Shown here piece after piece: positions 27,701-38,500 of a DNA stretch of 64,000 nucleotides. Position 1 is the first letter of the stretch, and each line of letters starts with the position of its first letter. A program made the translations under genes and the position numbers. The notes below the pieces were generated by a model that saw only the letters and a program-made list of their open reading frames with translations, did no database searches and was not told the origin of the DNA. This stretch comes from Amyelois transitella (Eukaryota; Arthropoda; Insecta; Lepidoptera; Pyralidae), in NCBI RefSeq assembly GCF_032362555.1, contig NC_083520.1, positions 4,030,001-4,094,000 on the forward strand. Direction: 5' to 3'.

Positions 27701-27819
27701 AAAAGCAATATGTTGTACCAGTAAATCGATCTTCTAAGGGTTAATTTAGTCAGTAAATCCACTTTATATTTTTACATTGGGTACATGAAAGCATAATATA
27801 CATACATACATATAATCAC
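24707..27819. other. Gene-free stretch
   Basis: No exon, RNA gene or full transposon could be supported. There are two small GC-richer patches, one at about 25690-25800 (GGCCGGCGCGCGCGC) and one at about 26740-26800 (CGCCCGCGGCGTCGC), each under 120 bp. Open frames here are short and lack recognisable domains. Confidence 0.6.
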
Positions 27820-28018
27820 GTCTATATACCTTGCGGGGTAGACAGAGCCAACAGTCTTCAAAATACTGATAGGCCACGTTCAGCTGTCTTACTGATAGAA
27901 TTGAGATTCATATAAGGTTGCTAGCTCGTCGCCTTAAAGAAGAATCCCAAGTATATAAGCCTGTCCCTTAGTCGCCTTTCGTCCTATTCTTTATTAGTGC
28001 CGGGAACCACACGGCACC
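27820..28018 (-). repeat. Dispersed repeat A, near-complete copy
   Basis: ACCTTGCGGGGTAGACAGAG ... CCAACAGTCTTCAAAATACT ... GAATTGAGATTCATATAAGG ... GCCGGGAACCACACGGCAC. This is the clearest copy of the family, which occurs at least ten times in the window as full or partial copies. Confidence 0.7.
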
Positions 28019-28088
28019 AATAGATATAATAGGCTGTTGTCTAAACAAGTATACCTAAAATAAAACTATAACTAATTACAAATAAGTA

Positions 28089-28249
28089 ACAAGTGCACTA
28101 AAACAAACTCGGTGGATTTCTCAAATACAATTCTTTACTAAAAAGAATAATACCTTCTTCAAATAATTAACAAGTGCACTAAAACAATCGGTGGATTTCT
28201 CAAATACAATACAAATTTTTTAAAAAGAATAATACCTTCTTCAAATAAA
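28089..28249. repeat. 81-bp sequence in two tandem copies
   Basis: ACAAGTGCACTAAAACAA...TCGGTGGATTTCTCAAATAC...AAGAATAATACCTTCTTC begins at 28089 and again at 28170, with a few small indels between copies. Confidence 0.85.
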
Positions 28250-28584
28250 ATGTCAATACTTTTAATAATTTCAATATAAAAGTGAAGAAAGTTTAGATTT
28301 TATACCTGAAAAGTGGCTAATGCGAGAAAGAAAAGCTTTTCAATGTTCCTAAATAGTATATTTTCATCAAATTTTGACTATAAATTATGATCAAATATTG
28401 GCTGAATTTATTTTTTAACAATTACTTAAAAATTTTAACTTTAAAGAGATTCTAACAAATTTTTAACATCAATTTCACTGCTGGATTTAAGCCCCTTTCG
28501 TCTATTTGAAAGCTGATCGATCACAGACAATACCGGTGGTCACATCTGGACACTCAATATAACCAAGTTGCATTTATTCACTAC

Positions 28585-28830
28585 ACTAGCTAGTCGAAGG
28601 CGGAGCGTCGGTGGTCCAATTGTTAAGGTGCCCGGTTAAAATACGTGATGCGCAGGAAGGCACATGTTCAAATCTCACCGCAGAAAGGTACCAGTAACTC
28701 TTTCCAAAGTTATGTACATTAGTTTGAATACTAACAGATGCTCTTACGGTGAAGGAAAACATCGTGAGGAAACCTGCATATTCAGGCAACTGGATGTGTA
28801 ACCATGGATCCAATACGGGTTAGGTTTACC
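28585..28830 (+). mobile_element. tRNA-derived SINE (family D)
   Basis: Head GTGGTCCAATTGTTAAGGTG and ATGTTCAAATCTCACC resemble the A and B boxes of a tRNA promoter, followed by the shared body (TTATGTACATTAGTTTGAAT, CTTACGGTGAAGG, AACATCGTGAGGAAACCTGC). Related copies are at 37550-37875 and 51655-51795. Confidence 0.65.
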
Positions 28831-29099
28831 TGCAAAAGCTTCGTGCAAAAACATGACTCATTGTTTTGATGTTATTAATTAAGTTCTACAACAAAACGTT
28901 GGTGAAATAATCGCATCAATAAATAAAAGAACTGCCCAAGATATAACGATGTAAGTACATTTATTACACATTCTTTGGACGAGTCCAAAGCGCCTCTTAC
29001 AAAACCCTACTTTACCTTTTTGTTTGGCAGATATTGTGTGTATGGATAAGATGTCAATAAAAGTTGTTCCAAATGTTTAATTCCAGGTGGCATAGTAAC

Positions 29100-29785
29100 A
29101 TACATAACATATCACGACTCTTTCCCGCAGGGGTAGGCAGAGACCACATCTTTCCACTTGCCACCATCCCTGCACACTGCTTACGCTTCATCCACATTTA
29201 TAACTCACATTATTTCATGAGCTTGCGCCCGTCGGTTTCGGGCACTCTTGACCATGCCTTTTGTCAGAACGTTCCCGATTTGTTCATATTGATCAAATCG
29301 GGAACGTTCTATCGATACGTTCGTCTAGACCTTCCCGCTCCACCAGACCCAATACACTCTTCTTGTATATTTGCTTAGTCGGGTTACTTTCATTCATCCT
29401 CTTGACATTATTGAACCATCTAAGCATTCCCTTTTTCTTACTGTATCTTCTTTCACATCACCACAACATTCCCTTATCAAGCTGTTCCTTATCCTGTCAC
29501 TCAATTTTACAGCGACCATACTCCTAAGTACTCTCATTTCCACCGCATTTATTCTACTTTCGTGATTCTTCTGCTACACCCAACTCTCACTCTCATAAAA
29601 AAGTGTTGGGTCTCACACGACCCTATGCACCGCCAAGCGAGCCTTTTTAGACAACTTCCGACTGCTCATAAAGGCATGCAAGGCTCCATTCACAATATTC
29701 CTCGCCTTCACTCTTCTTTCAATATCACTATCACACTTTCCATCTACTGTAAACTTAGATCGTAGATATACAAACTTGTTCCACT
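29100..29785 (-). pseudogene. C-terminal relic of a non-LTR retrotransposon (LINE) reverse transcriptase
   Basis: Read on the minus strand, the stretch translates in pieces to VDGKCDSDIERRVKAG, NIVNGALHAFMSS, KLSKKARLAVHR, KHESRINAVEMRVLRSM and VKRMNESNPTKQIYK. These are familiar C-terminal blocks of a LINE abundant in moths. It then runs into the GTAGGCAG/CCCCTGCGGG-type tail. Stops and frameshifts break the frame. A perfect 16-bp foldback at 29266-29310 lies inside. Several plus-strand open frames here are antisense shadows. I am not certain of the LINE clade. Confidence 0.75.
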
Positions 29786-32261
29786 TTTTCTCCTCCGATG
29801 AAAATATTGCATTTTCTCCTCTTTTTAAAAATCCATAGTTTTTATTTTACTTGCGTTTGCAAATTATAACGTCAAAATTGAAACGAATTCACGTAATGTA
29901 TATAATTAGGTTTATTCTATCACTTTATTAACTTATTTATATTACGCCATCATGTTGTCATCATCCCTATAATATGAGTCAACATCCACGGCATGGTAAT
30001 CCTAAGTTTACAACACTTGGTTAGCACTTTTGCCGCGGCCGCCGAGGTGACAACGTGCGATCGGACTTCTATCTTCTATCTCGTATGGACTCGAAAACCA
30101 GGATTAGCTAGATTTTGTGCCTTAACTTTTCTTATTTGAATGTTGATTGAAAAATAATGGTTATTCTAATAAAGATGTTCTGACATTTATTTATAGGACT
30201 GATACATGACATATGACGTATGTGACAAAAGACGAAAGCGCACGGTAGGTAAATTGAACTCTTGGTTGTGACTAACAAAATGGATGTTGACATGTTCCAT
30301 TTTTTGTCATTATTAATAAATTTTATCAATAATAATGTGAACACGTCTTATTAGATCCTCATGAATAATCCTAATAACTATTATTGTTACTCTTGTGTGC
30401 TATTTTCTAAAGCGTTAATTTCACCTATCGTGCCTTTGAGGTTCAATATAGTTATGAAAGTAAATAAACTATATCGTGAAAGTATTTAAGAAAGTTATTC
30501 GTAACAATGGTCTTAAACTGAAGACGTTTCAGACCGTACAAATTGGAAAGATAAATGTCGAAAACCTGAGGTTGCAACTGAGAACACGCAACGATTAGAG
30601 AGCTACTATCAGTAGTAAGCTAATTCCGTAATCAGGGGGTGTTGAAGACCATGGATTGTGATCAAAGACTTGTAAAATGGAACCCCTCATCCTCCATAAA
30701 GTATTACTGTATTACCACTTTTGTAAGTAAAGCAGGTACTATCTGCGCAGAAGTAAAATTTAAAAATATTTTAGTGTATTTTAGTGCGTTTGAGCCTATC
30801 AGAGCGCGCCATTTGAACCTGTGAACTGAACCGTCCGCTATTACGAGCGAGAGCAAGTAACATTTAATTTAATTCACATGCAATAAGGCTGTTATTTTAT
30901 TGAGATTTTATTCAATTGGATTCAGCGGCAGGTCGCTATTCTTCGCCGTGAAATATTACCGAGGCGACTTACAAAAGTGGAAGTACTGTCTGGTCATCTT
31001 CGCACCAGCGATCCTTCGCATGGCAACCATGATCCTGGATCAGGTAAGGCAGGTTCTTACCCGAAGCTACTCCTCGTCTAATCATCGGAACTTTGCAGGG
31101 GAACAAAACCGAAATATGATCGTATTTTAAGCTGCACTGGACGAATGTGTCTATTGCCTTAGTAATCTTTAACGTCATCCAAGGGAAAGAGATGTAGAGC
31201 TCTTATTCTAAAGTACTGGTCATACACACGCTGATTATGGTATTTAGGTCCTAACACCGATACAAAGTCTTTAAATTTAACGACTAAAAGTCTATACCCA
31301 AACACAGGGCAGATGCCAGGGACGTGGGCGAAACGAGGTCTGTCCGAAGCCTCACAAAATGTAGCTGCAAAATAAGATTGAAAATGAAGCTCAATCGGCT
31401 ACATGTACGTAATGTATACCCATAGACGTGCCGTGAACAGAGCTTCAGTGTCAAACAAATCTCTGATTTGTGGGGACAGACCTTCAAACACAAATATATT
31501 TAGGGATATCTTAAGCAATAATGCTTCATATTGAGCAAACTAGTTCTTAAGTATCTGTAGCCGAATTTATAAGTGTTTCTGAACATCTAATGGACTTTTA
31601 GTCAGCAAATTTTTGTTTTTATGCTGAAATATACTCAGGTCTGTTTTGAAATCAATACAAAACCGATTATTACATTCATAAAGAAACATCCAATTCTTTA
31701 CCAGCATTTTTTGAGCATAGTTTGAGGATTTTATAATAAACTTATGATTTAGTAACAGATTGGAATCACAACTTAAAACTAGCATAACTAAAACACACAT
31801 CGTATAGCACCATATAGCTATAAAAAATATCCCTCATTCATACTAATCAAGGTACAAATCATGAGGTAGACTTAAAACTATTTGATTCGAACATTTAAAT
31901 GTCAACGTACAAAAATAACGTAAATCTATTATGTAATAATAACTTTTTAATTGACTTATTAAATTCAGTAAAGTGGCTTGAATGCTATCATAACATGTAT
32001 CTACGAGAATCTAATGGCACTTAAGTTATTATGTAATAGGAGAATTAGTAATTTTGTTTTTTAATATTTTCTTTAATTTAATCATTAAAATTAAAAGAAT
32101 AAGCGAAAAATGAATATACCTGTATTTAGTTATGTATATAATAATAAAAATTTGGACTTGTTTTTCAATGGGTGGTTATTTTATTTATAAGTAGCAATAC
32201 AGATAAAAAGAAAAGTATTTTTGATACTTTTGTTTCAGGCCGTATTGCAATTATATATCAA
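29786..32261. other. Gene-free stretch downstream of AGO3
   Basis: No exon recognised. Open frames at 30900-31130 and 31284-31493 have no domain and no supporting splice phase; AGO3 is already complete at 32597, so no further exon is expected here. A GC-rich spot near 30030 (GCCGCGGCCGCCGAGG) is isolated. Confidence 0.55.
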
Positions 32262-32480
32262 ACTAGCTGTCCCGGAAAACGTTTTGCCATATAAAAAATT
32301 GTATATAAAAAGTAATTTCTAGTTAAAAAAAATGTTAATGATGGACAACCCTTATCACTCATTCTCAGACCTACTCAATATGCTCACAAAATTTCATGAG
32401 AATCGGTCAAGCCGTTTCGGAGGAGTACGGGAACGAACATTGTGACACGAGAATTTTATATTTCGTGAAAATTCTCGTGA
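32262..32480 (+). mobile_element. Retroelement 3' tail just downstream of AGO3
   Basis: AACTAGCTGTCCCGGAAAAC, AAATTTCATGAGAATCGGTC and AAGCCGTTTCGGAGGAGTAC are typical of a lepidopteran RTE-like tail. It lies 117-335 bp past the AGO3 stop and so may be part of its 3'UTR. Confidence 0.55.
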
Positions 32481-32596
32481 GATGAAATAAGGAGCTCTTA
32501 AAATCCTATGCTATACAATCAGTGTAATGTAAAAATCAATAATAACAACATATCAAACCACCATTACTGAATCCAATAAAGAATAACATAATAACT

Positions 32597-35500
32597 TTAT
32601 AAGAAAAATAGCTTATCTGCTAATGCCTCAGACGGCTGTTGGTGTATACTTTGGCCAACAAGTTGGGCCAACCTATGTGCATATTGGCAGGGAGCGGGTA
32701 CTCTTACTGTACCGGGCCAATTGTAGTATAAATGGCACATTTTGTATGTCAATCTTTGGCATTGGTCTGGAGTCATGCCGCTATCGTCGTGGACGACAAC
32801 ATAATGAGTCGGCGTTACGGTACCTTGGTCGACTTTTTGGGACGCTATTAAGAAATCGTACCTGGGGAAAAGAGATTCTATAAAATATCAAACCTCCCAA
32901 ACCCTGAACAATGTGTGGAATCATCCCACTTTAAAATACTTTTGACTATTGTAACCAATAACTTCATCAGGCGTAAACATTCTGACATACAATATTTATG
33001 GATTAATGGTCTTCGGACATAACTGGCAGTGGTTCTCGAAGTTTCTCATGTCAATCCATTTATGAGCAACCATGTTAAAGAGCGACTTGACACATTTTTA
33101 ACACAAACTATAAAGAATCCGGTAATTAATTTTCGAAGTTTCTCGGAATTTTAAGGAACATTCTCGTATTGATTATTTTCTACACGCACGAGACATTACC
33201 AACCTTTTATACCATAAGCATATTTTTGTAAAACCCAGTGTTAATAATAAATAATTTTAACTTACCAATCTCGCCTGGTAATAGCATGGTCTACCACAGT
33301 CCCCGGGGGTGGGTTCTCATAGTTTCTTCCAGCTTTCATGAAGATTCTCGTGTTAATTCTCTTCTGAACAACCACGTAAGTGAGCGAAGGAGAGTACATT
33401 TCCCCAACCACTGAGAAACATATCTTCATTTGCGGGATTTCATACTGCTGGAGCAATTTCAACTGACCGTCGCCTACCCCATCCCTGAAGAGAGAAACAA
33501 AATTAGTTAAATAACTTTTGTAATAAAAAAAAAGAATCGCCTCCAATCGATATCCTTCTTTTTTTAAGTCGGTTACATTGTTAAAACCTCCTTACTAGAC
33601 TTTTCTGAAAACCGCATCAAAACGGTTCTGCGAAACATAAATACAGGTGGAACTGAGAACCACCTTTTTTACATCACAATCATCCTGGCGATTGTCTCGG
33701 TTAACTTTTCCCGAGGTCCTCGAGAGACTTCATTAACTTGACCGAGCTGGGATTAGATATTTATTTGGCGATCCTTAACCATAAGAACATTGTTCATAAT
33801 TCAATTATGCTTATGTTAATATGAATTCAGAATATTATTAGTTAATGGCCGCAGTGTAATTTCAAAGAGCCCATCACGCAGACGCTTTGAACTATTTTGA
33901 CGATATGTCAGTCCTATATTTTATTATTTATTAATTATTTGAACACATTCTTACCTGTATATAATAATCCTCTCCGGGAATTTTCCGTTAGTCTTCAAGA
34001 AATGCTTGAGCGCGTCCACCAAACATGACTTCAAGCTGTCAACGATCTCCTGACCGCGCTCTTGAAACACCGCTTTGGAATACCAGTGCGTCATCGATTG
34101 GTTGTATGACGCAACGAAAGCTGAAACCAAAAAATATTTTATATCAATATAACTACCACAATCACATCTGCGCATAGCCAAAAGGGCTGATTGCAGGATT
34201 AACTAAGAAAAAAAATCTATAAAAAGAAGATAGATGACTTCGACAAAAATGTTTTTAAAACAAAATCCGAGGAAAAGAAATACAATTTACAGCATACCCT
34301 CAACTGCTTTTGTATGGGATTTCACCCAAATACGAGAATCATTGAACAATCAAGATGAAGAAGAACGTGACATGCATATATTCTTCCCGAAATGCCACAC
34401 TGATCGACGTAAAAACTACCGTCATTTACCGCTTTTTTTATTTTTACGCAAACATTTCGATACGTATCCCACACATGTAATTAAAATTTTATTAACTTAG
34501 CCATTATTGAAATAAAATCTTATATTGATGAAAAGGTATTAAAACATACCGCAAACACTTTGCTTTTTCCGGCTAACGTCGTGATAGGAGTCGATTCCAA
34601 TGATCATGGCAGACTTCATGGGTATATTGATATTCCATAATGTACCGCCTAGCTTGCAATTTATTTGTAAAAGAATCTTTTGAGTGATGCCGCGCACTTT
34701 CTTCTGGTTCATGAGTGTACGGGCGTTGACTACCTGAAATATTGATAAATAGTGCAATGCAACGCGAAATGGTATGGAATTGGTATGTTAATATTTTGCA
34801 TAGATAAGAAATAAGAATAATAAAAAAAAATATTTATTTATTTGTTCTACCATTGTAATAATAATACAAAACAGCCAGCAACAACCTAGCTAAGCATAAT
34901 CAATTTATAAGTGTGGATTATTAATTATTAAATGTTCGTGGACAAGCATAACGGTTGGAGAACGAACAGGATCTCATCCAGAGTCCCAAATGTCTACAAA
35001 CTAAATAAATTTTAAATAATTCTCTGAATATGATTGGTAAAACAACAGGCAACAATTTTTACCATTAATTATATTACTTAACTTACCTGAGACGGTATAG
35101 GGTTATCAGCGCAACATATCTTCTTTATAGCCGAGTACCTATCATCTCTTGACGTTGGGCAAATGCACACGATCAATTGCAGAGAAGGATTGAAGCATTT
35201 CTTCAAGGCAGTGACGTAAGAGTCTGTGCGGTCGTTAGGGAGCCGCACGAAAACGGGATCGGAAACATTGATCCCCATTGGCCGACAGGAACGCTTCAGT
35301 ATGTCGACAAATTCCTGAAAATTATTTAGTAATTTCAGAGCATCGGCGATAGTTATGGTTATATTACAATCGGTTGCCTGATTGTAACTCTGCAAAGCCA
35401 ATCGATTACAAGACAACGATAAAAGCTTGCGAAGATTAGATCGGAAGTGGCTTCGTGTAATTAGAATGACAGCCGCACAGATATATGACTATGTTGCAAT

Positions 35501-38500
35501 ATAATCACGTCTCTATCCCTTACTGGATTGACAGAGCAAACAGTCGTGAAAAGATCCATGGGAAAGAGATGGAGTGTTCCTATTCTTTTTGTTAATGGTG
35601 TGCCGGGAACTACACGGCTTCCCTTGTAAGCTCGTAAGTTTAGGGTACTCTTTGACAACTAGATAAGCTAACAAAAACATACTTACATTAGTGACCTGTT
35701 TGTCGCGATCCGTGAACAAGAGAGCCCACCTGAGCACATCGACCGCTTGCATCACCGAGTTCCTGGTCACATCCGCATTCCAATTCGCGTCTGGTTTGCC
35801 CGGCACCTACAATGAGTACATTACTATTTTGAACTTTATAAGGAAAAAATATTTTTTCTGTGCAATTGACGTGCTATAAACTTATGGCATGCCGCTGCAT
35901 AGAAATCAAATATTACTCATGTAATAAATAGATCGATAATTTTCCTGCCGAGCCGAGGGAGTTCCTTAGAAAGGTGCTACTCAATCTCTTTCCCGAGAAA
36001 GTGTAAGAGACTAAAGGGATCTTTCACCTAATGCAGCAACCATGATTACAAGGGAACTTAAGCCCTTGTAAACATGGAACAACAACAATTGGTTTGGGGG
36101 CCCGTAAAAAATATTAAGTGAATCGCTCAGTGTAACCTGACTTACTCACTCCTGGTACTGGTCATAAAGTCAGTCAGATCAAGTCAGTGGAATCCCAGAA
36201 AGCTGTAACCGGAAAAAATACTAGAAGGATGACCAACCCAATAATTATGCTGAAAAAATTTTTGGGAATCTCGACTCCAACATCAAGCCATGCAGTTGAA
36301 CGTGACCTTACAGTCTTTTCCACTACTACTGGCTCTATCCACCCCGTAAGGGAACAAAACATGATACTTATACGTCTATTACCTTGACATTATTGCCGAA
36401 GTACAGATCCTCTGGCGGTAGAGTGCGCGCTATAATGTTGATGGTCTCGGGTGCTATACTGAGACCCCAGCCTGCCAAGCGATTTTTGGCCGTCTCGTTG
36501 GCTAATACGTTTTGAATGTACTGAAAAAGAAAATAATACCTTTTTCATTTAATTTGAAATAATAAGAAACTGTCGTGAGTGCCTCGGCATTCTAGACGAG
36601 AGACTTTTGACTTTGTCTACCCCGTAAGAAATATAGGCATGTATGTCTCACCTGTTTGAAGGCAGCATGTCGTTGGTTGGGCGTTATCCTGGTGTACGTG
36701 GCGACGTCCTTCATCAGCCTGAAGTTGTTCCTCTGCTCGTCCGTCAAGCCAGTCAGCTGACACAGCTCGGGCACCAGGCAGATCATAAAGTCTGTAGGGA
36801 CTTCGGAGCCGGGCATTCGCTTTGTTTGTCTGTGGACATACAATAGGATGGGATGTGCAATGTGCACTAGAATAAAACAACTCAATCTCCCTCTCTATAT
36901 AGAATATATATATAGTCTCACTAAAGGAACAAATAATTTCCCTTTGGGCAATTTTGAAACTAGTTTCGAAATAAGATTTTTTTTTTCTTTCTCTTTAATT
37001 GATTTTGGTAAAAGAATTATATTTCTTATCTCGAAATTTGTTTCGATAAAAGAAAATGGTTTCGTCTAACCATAACAAACGCCAAGATGGTGAAGGCTGT
37101 TAAGACAACTTTTGCAATAGTAGAATAACGTCAATATTGTGTGGATGTCGTACAACTAAAGATCAAAACACTATCAAATTTGAGATGAGGTTTGGTGTCA
37201 AAAATATTTTTAGTTTTTTTGGTGATGCTTTATCACGTGAGAATTTAAATATCTAAATTTGTTATTTGATAAACAAACCTTGAAATAAGCATAGGTTGAT
37301 CCCAATCCTTGATTTCTATTCCGTAATTCTTCTTATAGTATTCGATATACGAAATCTGAACCGTGGCACCATTGTCAGTCTTCTCGAATGTCGACCTCGG
37401 GTTCATCGTGTCATCGATACTATCAACACTGAAATAAATAAATAAGACTAAGACAAAGTAACAACTGGGAATAATACCAAAAGAATCATATCTATTCCTA
37501 AATCCTGATCTTATATTGCAAAGGAAAAGGTAATGGTAAAGAAAAAAACTTCTTCCTCCTTGGTTTTAGTCCCGGTTGCATCCTCACCACCTGTTCAAAT
37601 CTCACCGCAGCCATGTTCCAATGTCTATTTTCGAGGTTATGTACATTAGCTTGAATACTTACCAATACTCTTACGGTGAGAGAAAACATCGTGAGGAAAC
37701 CTGCACATTCAGGCGACTGGGTGTGCAACCATATGCTCCAATACGGGTTAAGTTCATTGTGTCATATGGGAGTTGCTAAGTGTAAAAACCTGACGAACCC
37801 AATCCAGGACCCATGGTCAAGGGCTTACCCCGGGCTCCAATCCAGAGTGGTGAGGATGCAATGGGGACTATAGCCAGGAGGAAGAATGTCTACATTCAGT
37901 TAACCCAAAAACTATTATTAAAATGTTCATGACAGGAAGTGAGTGGCACAGTAAAATAACTCACCGGAACAATTTTTTATTGTACGTAGTCATGACAGAA
38001 CATCCGATCAGCTTCTCTGCCATAGCTTTCTTCCAGTTGGCTCCGTCACTCTGCACCGTCTCCTTGATGAAAGACAGTACGGACTGTGTACGGAGGACCC
38101 TTGATGTGGAGTCTAGAGTTAACATCAATCCACCTTCATATTCGTCTACAGCTGTTACGTAACTGAAATGGCATGAAAGTTTGTTATTAAACAGAAATTC
38201 ATCATTATATGATTGAAATTTAAATATCGAAATTCTTTAGATGTCACTTGAAAATTAATGATGACTTTAGAAATCTAAGTAACTTTAATGTCTCTTGTTC
38301 ACAGGTGTATTTTTTTTTCTGATTTTGAGAGCTGTTATGACTTTACATGTACAAAAGGTCCACAATATTTTTGTCTATGCACTTTGGTTTCGAGAAATAA
38401 ATTAACTCACATGTTTGTTTTATATGTGTCGTATAGGCTTTAAATTCCAGCTTGAAAACTAAATCAGAATCATGTACAAAACTTGATCAACATATTTGGC

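Noticed and set aside
28586..28813. 75-residue minus-strand frame resembling a conserved protein
   Set aside because: The same peptide is encoded by the SINE copy at 37498-37728; it is antisense to a tRNA-headed SINE, not a gene.
29064..29765. Plus-strand open frames rich in Ser, His and Leu
   Set aside because: They are antisense to a LINE relic that reads sensibly on the minus strand.
30900..31493. Open frames considered as extra 3' exons of AGO3
   Set aside because: AGO3 ends properly at 32597 with its usual C-terminus, and these frames do not resemble PIWI sequence.
32623..32883. 86-residue plus-strand open frame
   Set aside because: It is antisense to the last AGO3 exon (32861-32597), whose minus-strand reading gives clear PIWI sequence.
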